Shown here: positions 1 through 4,883 of the stretch, one piece after another
Layout of the letters: each line of letters starts with the position of its first letter
How positions within the stretch are numbered: position 1 is the first letter of the stretch
Origin: Hungatella sp. UBA5982
GTDB taxonomy: Bacteria > Bacillota > Clostridia > Lachnospirales > Lachnospiraceae
NCBI GenBank assembly: GCA_002429965.1
Contig: DJBG01000072.1
Location: 82,736-88,536, forward strand
Direction: 5' to 3'
Length of the DNA stretch: 5,801 nucleotides
Program-made: the position numbers and the translations under genes
Notes under the pieces: generated by a model
What the model was told of the DNA's origin: nothing
What the model saw: the letters and a program-made list of their open reading frames with translations, nothing else
The model's database searches: none

Positions 1-32
1 GGTGCCACTTCCCCGCCGTATTCAATAATTAA

Positions 33-61
33 ACTATAGCACCATTTTGATTTATTGTCAA
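33..61 (-). promoter_or_regulatory. Strong sigma-A-type promoter directed out of the left edge
   Basis: Read on the minus strand, a perfect -35 box TTGACA (plus coordinates 56-61) is separated by exactly 17 bases from a -10 box TATAGT (33-38). Transcription would start near 25-28 and run leftward past position 1, so the gene it drives is not in this window. The -35 box sits inside the 10-bp repeat array at 43-112, which implies that a DNA-binding protein competes with or recruits RNA polymerase here. It lies beyond the terminator at 361-407, so it probably begins a new transcription unit. Confidence 0.7.
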
Positions 62-112
62 TCATTTTGATTCATATCGATTCATTTTACTTCTTTACGA
101 TTCATATTAATG
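43..112. repeat. Degenerate 10-bp tandem repeat array at a promoter
   Basis: Seven consecutive 10-bp units run from 43, with approximate consensus CATTTYGATT. The best units are 43-52 and 63-72 (identical), 73-82, and 93-102 (one base off at its second position, with a changed middle). The units at 53-62, 83-92 and 103-112 are diverged. The core GATTCAT recurs at 69, 79 and 99, with GATTTAT at 49, so spacing is always a multiple of 10 bp and the sites lie on one face of the helix. The array overlaps the -35 box of the leftward promoter and extends upstream of it. This is what an iterated regulator-binding site would look like; the protein is unknown. Confidence 0.6.
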
Positions 113-360
113 CCTGGCAGCGATAAAAGCTAATGCATGTGTATTAACAATGGTCTTACGAACGATTTGTTTCCCAGCATCTGGAATTCTACTTGAAACT
201 TAAACTCGTTCTTCTATCATTGAAATTTTTTAGGGTGAGAGGTTCACCATCATGATTCACTATAAACACATGTCTTTGCCTATGCAGTGGAGACAATAAC
301 CGTGGCCTATAATCAGGTACTTTGTATTGCAAATCTTTCCTCACATTGATTTGGACGGAA
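113..360. other. Gene-free stretch with possible decayed coding sequence
   Basis: No intact gene is visible. On the minus strand a start-less open stretch ends at a TAG at 189-191, and a second short frame (open over 107-199) ends at a TAA at 107-109 after a protein-like tail (RIPDAGKQIVRKTIVNTHAL). Together they could be a frameshifted remnant of one gene, but I recognise no family and chance openness is possible. A weak 5-bp hairpin (GGTGA/TCACC) lies near 235-250. Confidence 0.25.
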
Positions 361-407
361 TAAAAAACTGCCGCAAACAGCTGATTTTTATTCAGCCATT
401 TGCGGCA
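361..407 (-). terminator. Rho-independent terminator
   Basis: The arms TGCCGCAAA (369-377) and TTTGCGGCA (399-407) pair perfectly. After a 2-bp internal mismatch, GCTGA (380-384) pairs with TCAGC (392-396) around a 7-base loop. On the minus strand the stem is followed directly by GTTTTTTATT, the uridine tail of an intrinsic terminator. On the plus strand there is no T-run. It would end transcripts from the flavin reductase-tetR operon and the gene fragment at 427-604. Confidence 0.85.
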
Positions 408-426
408 ATTCCAATGCTATTCGTTA

Positions 427-604
427 CTATTTTGTAAACCTCAAAATGCTAAGACTGGTAACAGATCCGATCTGACAATCCTTATACAACTCTCTGATAA
501 ATTCACAGTCATTGTGCTTGCCGGCCATTTCCCCTGTCAGCATGTAATGGTATCCCGCAGGCGATAATGATCCTCTTTGCGAATTCCACCGTATTTGGTT
601 GCAT
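427..604 (-). pseudogene. Frameshifted C-terminal fragment of an unrecognised gene
   Basis: Just after the tetR stop, two overlapping minus-strand frames read as one protein. The first gives MQPNTVEFAKRIIIACG. The second carries on as GYHYMLTGEMAGKHNDCEF and runs a further 24 residues to a TAG at 427-429. Removing one G from the GGG run (plus CCC 554-556) joins them smoothly at ...ACGYHYM.... Residue choice is protein-like (charged and hydrophobic alternation, two Cys, a His-Asn-Asp cluster). No ribosome binding site precedes the ATG at 604, only 10 bases past the tetR stop, so the 5' part is probably missing. I do not recognise the family. It is either a decayed gene whose head was lost when the tetR unit arrived, or chance. 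Confidence 0.45.
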
Positions 605-614
605 ATGCAATTTA

Positions 615-1208
615 TTAATCACCGCTTTGTGTTCCGCCGCCGGCTAAGCCATTCATCGTAAACTCCGTGAGATAATCCAAAATCTGCGGAAAATACTGAA
701 GCCCAATTTCCTCTTTATGGGTCTCAATGGTAACGATTGCCGTGAAAATGGCCATGATCATCCCGCTGTCAATATCGTTCCTCATTTTCCCGTCTGCCTG
801 CCATTTTTTTATGATCTCCGAAAAATCGTTATACATGAAGTCTAGACGTTCCATCCCTTTATCTTCACGGAAATGTTGCTCTATTTTGTCGAACACGTCC
901 TTGTTATACCACTCTTTAAGAATAGGATTTGACTTCATGCCTTTTAAATTCAATAACATCAGTTCTTTGACTAAACTCCGCGGGTCCTGATCCAAATCAA
1001 TAGATTTCAGTATCTTTTTCTTTAGCTTCTCGTTTTCTTCCATGTATATGGCCATGAACAGTTCCTCTTTTGAGGAATAGTAATTATAAAACGTACCTGT
1101 CCCTATTCCCACGGATTTTGTGATATCGGATACATTGGTATCCTTAAAGCCTTTCCGGCTGAACAGTTCCTTTCCGCAATTAAATAAATCTGTTTTCGTA
1201 TCTTTCAT
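615..1208 (-). CDS. TetR/AcrR family transcriptional repressor
   Basis: A 197-residue one-component repressor of typical TetR length. Residues 5-50 form the N-terminal three-helix DNA-binding domain. The helix-turn-helix runs over about 25-45, with the family signature V-G-I-G-T-G-T-F-Y-N-Y-Y followed by S-S-K-E-E-L. Residues from about 60 on form the all-helical ligand-binding and dimer domain; this part is not conserved enough to predict the ligand. The ATG at 1208 is preceded by GGAGGGG at 5-base spacing. It is the second gene of an operon, 45 bases after the flavin oxidoreductase. The perfect inverted repeat over the operon promoter (2046-2083) is the natural candidate for its operator, so it probably represses itself and the oxidoreductase until a small-molecule inducer binds. 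That the enzyme acts on the inducer is inference. The protein ends in a flexible Gly-rich tail (GGGTQSGD). Confidence 0.92.
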   Translation of the reverse strand: MKDTKTDLFNCGKELFSRKGFKDTNVSDITKSVGIGTGTFYNYYSSKEELFMAIYMEENEKLKKKILKSIDLDQDPRSLVKELMLLNLKGMKSNPILKEWYNKDVFDKIEQHFREDKGMERLDFMYNDFSEIIKKWQADGKMRNDIDSGMIMAIFTAIVTIETHKEEIGLQYFPQILDYLTEFTMNGLAGGGTQSGD

Positions 1209-1228
1209 ATATACCCCTCCCGTATGTT

Positions 1229-1243
1229 CTGTTTATCAAACAG
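1229..1243 (-). other. Intercistronic mini-hairpin before tetR
   Basis: CTGTTT and AAACAG are perfect 6-bp arms around a 3-base loop in the 45-base gap between the oxidoreductase stop and the tetR start. There is no T-run, so it is not a terminator. It could tune mRNA stability or the relative expression of the two genes. Evidence is limited to the sequence symmetry. Confidence 0.35.
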
Positions 1244-1253
1244 CGCTGAATCG

Positions 1254-2024
1254 CTAACTCTGTCTCGACATCCGGCGCCCCATAAAATCAAAAATCCCGC
1301 CCGCCAGCTTTTTGATTGGGTTTAAAGAGACATCGTAATAATAATCCGATTCAAACCATCCCTTTGCTTTGAAATGCCGATAGTCACAATATTCATCGCT
1401 GAGCATTTCTTTCATCATTGTCCGGGACATACGGAACGTCATCAATCTGAAAAAAGAAGGGTCTGGAGGAGACGGGCGCATAAGTATTCGGTAAAATCTT
1501 GCAGCGGCCTTTTTGATTTCACGCGAGTTCTTTACCTGTGCGGCTTTTGTGATCGGCTCCAGAGTCTTTAATACACAGCCTTTCGCAACACTATATCCGA
1601 AATTTTCTCCCATATTGCTAAGGTACCTCACAATAGAATTTCCTCCGAAAATACCCTGAGTAACAATGGAGGTGAAAGCCTTGCCGAAAAAACATGGCCG
1701 ATGAAAAATAAAGGCCAGCCGGTCCAATAGATTCTTCATAGGAGCTGAAATATGAAAAGAATAATTAGGTGTGGCAAATATAACACCGTCGGAATGGTTC
1801 ATCTTATCAAGCAGTAAATCCCGATCGTCCCGTAAGGGGCAGAGTTCTTCTCCTTTATCGAAACATAGCTTGCAGCCCCTGCAATACTCAAGCTGATGGT
1901 CCTTTAAGAAAACATACTCAAATTCGATTTCTGTGTACGAATTTAAATTTCTCTCAAATTCACGGACTGCTTCATAAGTTGCTTGCTTCCGTGCACTTCC
2001 AATAAACGCGGTAACCCTTTTCAT
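1254..2024 (-). CDS. Flavodoxin-fold NAD(P)H:FMN oxidoreductase, possible iron-sulfur flavoprotein
   Basis: A 256-residue cytosolic protein of the NADPH-dependent FMN reductase/flavodoxin-like family. The first strand plus loop (residues 3-15, with G-S-A-R-K at 9-13) is the FMN phosphate-binding region. Residues 80-102 contain the conserved T-P-N-Y-S-F-H-I-S-A-P-M-K-N-L-L-D-R segment that packs on the flavin and dimer interface. Cys48, Cys51, Cys54 and Cys62 form C-x2-C-x2-C-x7-C, close to the compact motif that binds a [4Fe-4S] cluster in iron-sulfur flavoproteins. Many relatives keep only part of it without a cluster, so cofactor content is uncertain. The last 65 or so residues (about 190-256, Met/Arg/Tyr-rich) extend beyond the usual 180-200-residue core. 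The ATG at 2024 has a GGAGGAGG site 5 bases upstream. It is the first gene of the operon with tetR and is likely induced by a redox-active or xenobiotic compound. The substrate is unknown. Confidence 0.88.
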   Translation of the reverse strand: MKRVTAFIGSARKQATYEAVREFERNLNSYTEIEFEYVFLKDHQLEYCRGCKLCFDKGEELCPLRDDRDLLLDKMNHSDGVIFATPNYSFHISAPMKNLLDRLAFIFHRPCFFGKAFTSIVTQGIFGGNSIVRYLSNMGENFGYSVAKGCVLKTLEPITKAAQVKNSREIKKAAARFYRILMRPSPPDPSFFRLMTFRMSRTMMKEMLSDEYCDYRHFKAKGWFESDYYYDVSLNPIKKLAGGIFDFMGRRMSRQS

Positions 2025-2028
2025 TTGA

Positions 2029-2038
2029 GCCTCCTCCT
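2029..2038 (-). promoter_or_regulatory. Ribosome binding site of the flavin oxidoreductase
   Basis: AGGAGGAGGC on the minus strand is an almost ideal anti-Shine-Dalgarno match at proper spacing. It fixes the ATG at 2024 as the start and suggests high translation once the operator is cleared. Confidence 0.8.
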
Positions 2039-2045
2039 GATCAGC

Positions 2046-2083
2046 AAAATGTGAATGAATATTTTTTTATTCATTCACATTTT
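2046..2083. promoter_or_regulatory. Perfect 38-bp inverted repeat, likely TetR operator
   Basis: The arm AAAATGTGAATGAATA (2046-2061) and its exact reverse complement (2068-2083) flank a 6-bp T tract. All 16 base pairs match. The right arm covers five of the six bases of the -10 box (2079-2084), and the element spans the predicted transcription start. A bound dimer, or pair of dimers, would therefore block RNA polymerase. Placement and size fit autoregulation by the TetR protein encoded second in the operon. The repeat could also fold as a hairpin in the leader RNA, just upstream of the ribosome binding site. Confidence 0.75.
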
Positions 2084-2107
2084 AGCACCTGTTCGTTTAA
2101 CCGTCAA
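2079..2107 (-). promoter_or_regulatory. Promoter of the flavin oxidoreductase-tetR operon
   Basis: On the minus strand TTGACG (plus 2102-2107) and TAAAAT (2079-2084) are separated by exactly 17 bases, a near-consensus sigma-A promoter. The predicted start is near 2070-2073, inside the inverted repeat, leaving a leader of about 48 bases before the ATG at 2024. Confidence 0.75.
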
Positions 2108-2274
2108 GCATCATTTCTTATTAAATTTGTCCATGAGGAACAAAAACATTACTCAATGCAGAATAATATAGTAACCTCACCGAATGAGTCGAGCAGGATA
2201 AGGCATATCCGGAAATTACAGGCTTCTGCTTTCTCGCATATTATTTTTCGCTACATAACCATCGGAGGCCTGAC
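2108..2274. other. Intergenic stretch without a supported gene
   Basis: This is the left part of the 400-base gap between the oxidoreductase and the PHP gene. Short open frames exist on both strands, but none has a ribosome binding site, a start in context or a recognisable protein pattern. No repeat or promoter of quality is visible beyond the elements listed separately. Confidence 0.4.
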
Positions 2275-2360
2275 AAAAAAACTTTCAAGACATGGGGTAG
2301 TGCCCAATATTTTATTTTTTCAACTGTCTATTAGGCAGGGAACGGTTCATATGTCTTGAA
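2275..2360 (-). terminator. Terminator-like long-loop stem with T-run after the PHP gene
   Basis: TTCAAGACAT (2284-2293) and ATGTCTTGAA (2351-2360) are perfect 10-bp arms enclosing 57 bases. On the minus strand the second arm is followed after two bases by seven T residues (2275-2281), so the element reads as an intrinsic terminator 68 bases downstream of the PHP stop. The unusually long loop contains smaller complementary pieces (TGCC with GGCA) that could fold further. This leaves open a structured RNA rather than a simple terminator. Confidence 0.55.
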
Positions 2361-2427
2361 TAAAAGTCATCTTTGATTCCGTACTACTTTGGTTCATATT
2401 CCCAGGTCAATTACTTCCTAATTAATT

Positions 2428-3324
2428 TCATGGCGCCACTTCATAAAGTTTTTTCTTGAATTGATGATAAATATCTATTTCTTCATGGCAGCTCATACTG
2501 CCCAGTTTGATGGCTGGCTTTGTTTTTCCATGAAAATCACTACCCATCGTTTTCAGTAAATGAAATTTTTCCGCCTGCTCATTATAAAAAGCAACCATGT
2601 TTTCATCATGATAACTACTGTATACTTCCATCCCATCAACACCACAAGCAACAATGCCTTCCAGTATCTTCTGATTCTGCCCGATATTAATCCCTGGATG
2701 AGCAAGAACAGCTAGGCCTCTTGCTTTTCTAATCAATTGTATGGCTTCGTTCAGTCCAATAAACTGAACAGGTACATAAGCTGGCTTCCCTTGGGAGCAA
2801 AAGTCCCAATAAAAATTTACATAAGGATTATCACTACGCTTCCCGTTATTTCTATATGGTTCCAGAAGGGGATTGTTTTGATTTCTTTTATCCTCAAGAG
2901 CGGCTTCAGCAATCATTTCACCCGTCACTACACCTTCTATGGCAAAATCTAAAACTTTCTCTATATCAAAATGAATTCCTAAATCAAGTACTAGGTTTAT
3001 AAGTTTTGAAGAAGCATCTTGTTCTTTCTTTAAGATATCCATTTCATTTTTTTCAAATTCAGGTAATGTTGGATCAATTCCATATCCTAAAAGATGCAGA
3101 TTAACTCCTTCAAATTGACAATCAAGCTCAATAGCACAAATAAATTCAATACCTAATTCATTTGCTGATTTCTGAGCCTTTGCTATCCCTCGTACGGAAT
3201 TATGGTCAGCTAATGCAACTGTCTTTAAACCATGTTGTTTACACAGCCGCATGAGTTGTGAGGGCGTGTACTCACCATCGTTACTAATATTTGAATGCAT
3301 ATGTAAATCTAACTGATTAACCAT
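2428..3324 (-). CDS. PHP-domain metal-dependent phosphoesterase
   Basis: A 298-residue soluble protein with the complete polymerase-and-histidinol-phosphatase metal-ligand set: H8-x-H10 in L-D-L-H-M-H-S, D40-H41 in A-L-A-D-H-N-S, E65, H77, H209 in L-A-H-P-G, H239, and D263-x-H265 in G-S-D-F-H-G. These ligands bind a two- or three-metal centre that hydrolyses phosphate esters. Residues of about 95-185 form an insertion between the N- and C-terminal metal motifs, as in the TrpH/RnmA-like branch, whose members act on nucleotides or 3',5'-bisphosphates. Family membership is secure but the substrate is not. The ATG at 3324 has AAGGAGGG 7 bases upstream. It lies downstream of the ROK regulator on the same strand and is probably co-transcribed. 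A membrane-protein remnant ends one base before its start codon. No signal peptide is visible. Confidence 0.9.
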   Translation of the reverse strand: MVNQLDLHMHSNISNDGEYTPSQLMRLCKQHGLKTVALADHNSVRGIAKAQKSANELGIEFICAIELDCQFEGVNLHLLGYGIDPTLPEFEKNEMDILKKEQDASSKLINLVLDLGIHFDIEKVLDFAIEGVVTGEMIAEAALEDKRNQNNPLLEPYRNNGKRSDNPYVNFYWDFCSQGKPAYVPVQFIGLNEAIQLIRKARGLAVLAHPGINIGQNQKILEGIVACGVDGMEVYSSYHDENMVAFYNEQAEKFHLLKTMGSDFHGKTKPAIKLGSMSCHEEIDIYHQFKKKLYEVAP

Positions 3325-3325
3325 T

Positions 3326-3457
3326 TCAATCCCTCCTTGCTACGATTTTATTAATTTTCTTACTGCTCACAAACATCACTATGAGTAACACCATGATGAA
3401 TATGGGATCTGCCCTGATAAATTCAATATAGATAATGCCGTCATGGTATCTCTTTTC
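3326..3457 (-). pseudogene. Tail of a lost membrane protein between ROK and PHP genes
   Basis: Directly after the ROK stop the same frame stays open for 43 codons and ends in TGA at 3326-3328, one base before the PHP ATG. This TGA-A-ATG junction is typical of translationally coupled operon genes. The peptide starts YHDGIIYIEFIRADP, continues into one strongly hydrophobic stretch (IFIMVLLIVMFV) and ends in a basic tail (SSKKINKIVARRD), the pattern of a final transmembrane helix with a cytosolic C-terminus. It has no ribosome binding site or credible start of its own. The simplest reading is that a transporter or other membrane-protein gene between the regulator and the phosphoesterase was deleted, leaving only its 3' end. 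A small single-pass protein is a weaker alternative; the internal ATG lacks a Shine-Dalgarno sequence. Confidence 0.42.
3331..3338 (-). promoter_or_regulatory. Ribosome binding site of the PHP gene
   Basis: AAGGAGGG on the minus strand lies 7 bases (measured to the ATG) upstream of 3324 and overlaps the last codons of the membrane-protein remnant. It fixes the PHP start. Confidence 0.75.
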
Positions 3458-4456
3458 TTATCGTTGCCATTTTGGTTCCAATGGTTTTAATGAGATTTGT
3501 TTAATACCCTCTGCAAAATCTTCGCCAAAGTCACTTAATACAATAAAGTCAGGCATCACTTCTGACTTGATCGTTTTTTTACAATCTTCAATAATGGTAT
3601 TAATCGCTGCTTCGGTAAGATTTTCTCTGTAAATGACGAGGATATCTGGATTTAATAGACAGGTGAACGTGATGATTAATTTCTTAAGTGCCACTGAAAT
3701 ATTTTCTGAAACATATGCTGGATTCTTCCAATCAAATCCATCTGGAAGAAATTTAGCTTCACCTGCAAAGCCATCTTTTCCTTTGTACATTTCACCGTTG
3801 ATAAAAATACCTGCACCTAAAGGATATTTCTCTGGTATATAAATGCCTACCACGCTTTTATCGTCGCATTGATTAGAAGTACAATATCCCAATACAGCTG
3901 CGTTAACGTCATTTTCAAAGATTACAGGTATTTGAAATTGATTTCTCAAATGTTCTACAAGTGATTTCCCTTCAAGAGATATATAATCACTGATCTCCAT
4001 CTTTCCTCTGATTTCCTGTCCTGGCATACCAATGCCTATCAATTTAATGTTAGGATATTTTTTCAGCATTTTCTCGATTGTTAAATCGAAACTATGTTCT
4101 GTTATTTCATCTAAGACAATCTCGTTACCTTCAATCACTTCCCCGTATAGATTGATAACCGAAACATGGGTCAAATCCTTCATTTCATACTCATTTGTAT
4201 AAATGACTAACGCCATACTGTATTCCTCATTAAAGGAATAGATAGCTGCTGGCCTGCCACCACTAGACACTTCTAGCTCATCAACAAGAATCTCTCCATT
4301 TCCCAAAAGCACTTCAACAAGTGAATTAATTGTTACCACGCTTAATCGCGTCAAATTTGCCAACTGCGATTTTGTTGCTTTTTTATTTTCTTTTATCACC
4401 CTTCTAACCGTGTCTAAATTGATTTGTTTCATTAAATTGACATTCCCTACAGCCAT
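3458..4456 (-). CDS. ROK-family transcriptional regulator without the zinc motif
   Basis: A 332-residue regulator. Residues 12-55 form an N-terminal winged helix-turn-helix (ATKSQLANLTRLSVVTINSL is the core), followed by the linker S-G-G-R-P-A at 66-70 that is standard in NagC/XylR-type ROK repressors. The ROK fold follows, with G-I-G-M-P-G (141-146), E-N-D-V-N-A-A (181-187), G-A-G-I-F-I-N-G-E (214-222) and G-F-A-G-E (229-233). The usual C-x-C-G-x2-G-C zinc motif and its partner His after GFAGE are absent, as is an N-terminal kinase phosphate loop (DxGGT). It is therefore not a sugar kinase and has lost the canonical zinc site, which explains its short length. The ATG at 4456 is chosen because AAAGGAGAG lies just upstream. 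A longer frame opening at 4525 would start inside the promoter. It probably senses a sugar or sugar-derived metabolite and controls itself and the PHP gene. Confidence 0.88.
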   Translation of the reverse strand: MAVGNVNLMKQINLDTVRRVIKENKKATKSQLANLTRLSVVTINSLVEVLLGNGEILVDELEVSSGGRPAAIYSFNEEYSMALVIYTNEYEMKDLTHVSVINLYGEVIEGNEIVLDEITEHSFDLTIEKMLKKYPNIKLIGIGMPGQEIRGKMEISDYISLEGKSLVEHLRNQFQIPVIFENDVNAAVLGYCTSNQCDDKSVVGIYIPEKYPLGAGIFINGEMYKGKDGFAGEAKFLPDGFDWKNPAYVSENISVALKKLIITFTCLLNPDILVIYRENLTEAAINTIIEDCKKTIKSEVMPDFIVLSDFGEDFAEGIKQISLKPLEPKWQR

Positions 4457-4462
4457 ACTGCT

Positions 4463-4471
4463 CTCCTTTAT
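4463..4471 (-). promoter_or_regulatory. Ribosome binding site deciding the ROK start
   Basis: AAAGGAGAG on the minus strand is at suitable distance from the ATG at 4456, and nothing comparable precedes the upstream in-frame starts. This supports a 332-residue rather than a 355-residue product. Confidence 0.75.
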
Positions 4472-4498
4472 TAAATACACTTTATAAAGTATCTTTAA
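4471..4498. promoter_or_regulatory. 28-bp near-palindrome, likely ROK operator
   Basis: The core ACTTTATAAAGT (4479-4490) is a perfect 12-bp palindrome. Outward symmetry continues to TTAAA at the left end and TTTAA at the right, with only two mismatched pairs in the 14-bp half-sites. It lies immediately downstream of the -10 box, over the predicted transcription start. ROK repressors bind AT-rich palindromes in such positions, so negative autoregulation is the natural inference. Confidence 0.65.
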
Positions 4499-4525
4499 TA
4501 TATCAGACATGCAGCTATCTGTCAA
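4497..4525 (-). promoter_or_regulatory. Promoter of the ROK-PHP unit
   Basis: Perfect TTGACA (plus 4520-4525) and TATATT (4497-4502) are separated by exactly 17 bases on the minus strand. The predicted start is near 4489, inside the palindrome at 4471-4498, giving a short leader of about 33 bases to the ATG at 4456. Confidence 0.8.
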
Positions 4526-4664
4526 GGTGATTACATAGAAATGCTATTCATACACTTTTATATAAAACCGCTTGTCCGTTCTGCATTAAACAGAAGCTTA
4601 TAACCAAATTTCTCGTGGAAATGTTTAGCTCTATCAAAGCAGATATGTAAGGGAAACTATAAAT
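4526..4664. other. AT-rich spacer upstream of the ROK promoter
   Basis: No gene is supported here. The stretch is part of the 358-base gap between the reductase stop and the ROK promoter. Nothing beyond general AT-richness stands out; the structured elements of the gap are listed separately. Confidence 0.4.
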
Positions 4665-4665
4665 A

Positions 4666-4705
4666 AAGGTACATCCTCATAATTGAAAATGTACCTTCAT
4701 TTTTT
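4666..4705 (+). terminator. Terminator-like hairpin (T-run on the plus strand)
   Basis: AAGGTACAT (4666-4674) and ATGTACCTT (4689-4697) are perfect 9-bp arms around 14 bases, followed on the plus strand by CA and six T residues (4700-4705). On the minus strand only a weak T-rich tail follows (TTATTTAT). No plus-strand gene precedes it, so as a terminator it is an orphan, or works weakly for the leftward reductase transcript. It may belong to an insertion-sequence end. Confidence 0.5.
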
Positions 4706-4753
4706 GTCCTTGATTTTTACCAAGTGCCCTGGCCTCCTGTTGTCAAGATATAA

Positions 4754-4853
4754 ATGCCACTTCTTTTTTTAACAAAAAGTGCCGCAAAGCACATTAAGTG
4801 CATGTTAACCGAAAAAACATCAGTCACGCACTCTAGCATTGCGACACTTTTAC
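4754..4853. mobile_element. Possible IS-end remnant with multiple terminal-type repeats
   Basis: Three copies of an AAGTG-core motif occur within 100 bases: minus-strand AAGTGGCA at 4755-4762, plus-strand AAAAGTGCCGCAA at 4775-4787, and minus-strand AAAAGTGTCGCAA at 4839-4851. Clustered terminal repeats of AAGTGTCGCA type resemble the ends of IS21-family insertion sequences. No transposase frame exists nearby, so at most one solo end remains. This assignment rests on motif resemblance from memory and is tentative. Confidence 0.28.
4775..4851 (-). terminator. Large imperfect stem-loop downstream of the reductase gene
   Basis: The 16-base arms 4775-4790 and 4836-4851 pair at 14 of 16 positions. 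Inside, AGTGC (4797-4801) pairs with GCACT (4828-4832) and ATGTT (4802-4806) with AACAT (4816-4820), giving a three-tier structure. On the minus strand it begins 32 bases after the reductase stop and ends in CACTTTTTGTT, consistent with an intrinsic terminator for that gene. The arms also look like IS terminal repeats; both roles are possible. Confidence 0.5.
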
Positions 4854-4883
4854 TTCATTAATTTTCTGCAAATATTTTAAGAG

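Noticed and set aside
43..112. CRISPR-like reading of the left-edge repeats
   Set aside because: Units are 10 bp, contiguous and degenerate, with no spacers.
107..368. Two minus-strand open stretches that might be one decayed gene
   Set aside because: No start, no ribosome binding site, no recognised family, and the upstream part reads through the terminator at 361-407; openness may be chance.
727..990. Plus-strand open frame opposite tetR
   Set aside because: It is antisense to a clear TetR gene and its composition is that of a reverse-strand shadow; the same holds for plus-strand frames opposite the oxidoreductase, PHP and ROK genes.
2051..2359. Plus-strand open frame of about 102 codons in the intergenic gap
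   Set aside because: It begins inside the operator palindrome, runs through the terminator-like stem, lacks a ribosome binding site and has no recognisable protein pattern.
4457..4525. 23-residue N-terminal extension of the ROK regulator
   Set aside because: It overlaps the promoter and operator and has no ribosome binding site; the start at 4456 has a good one.
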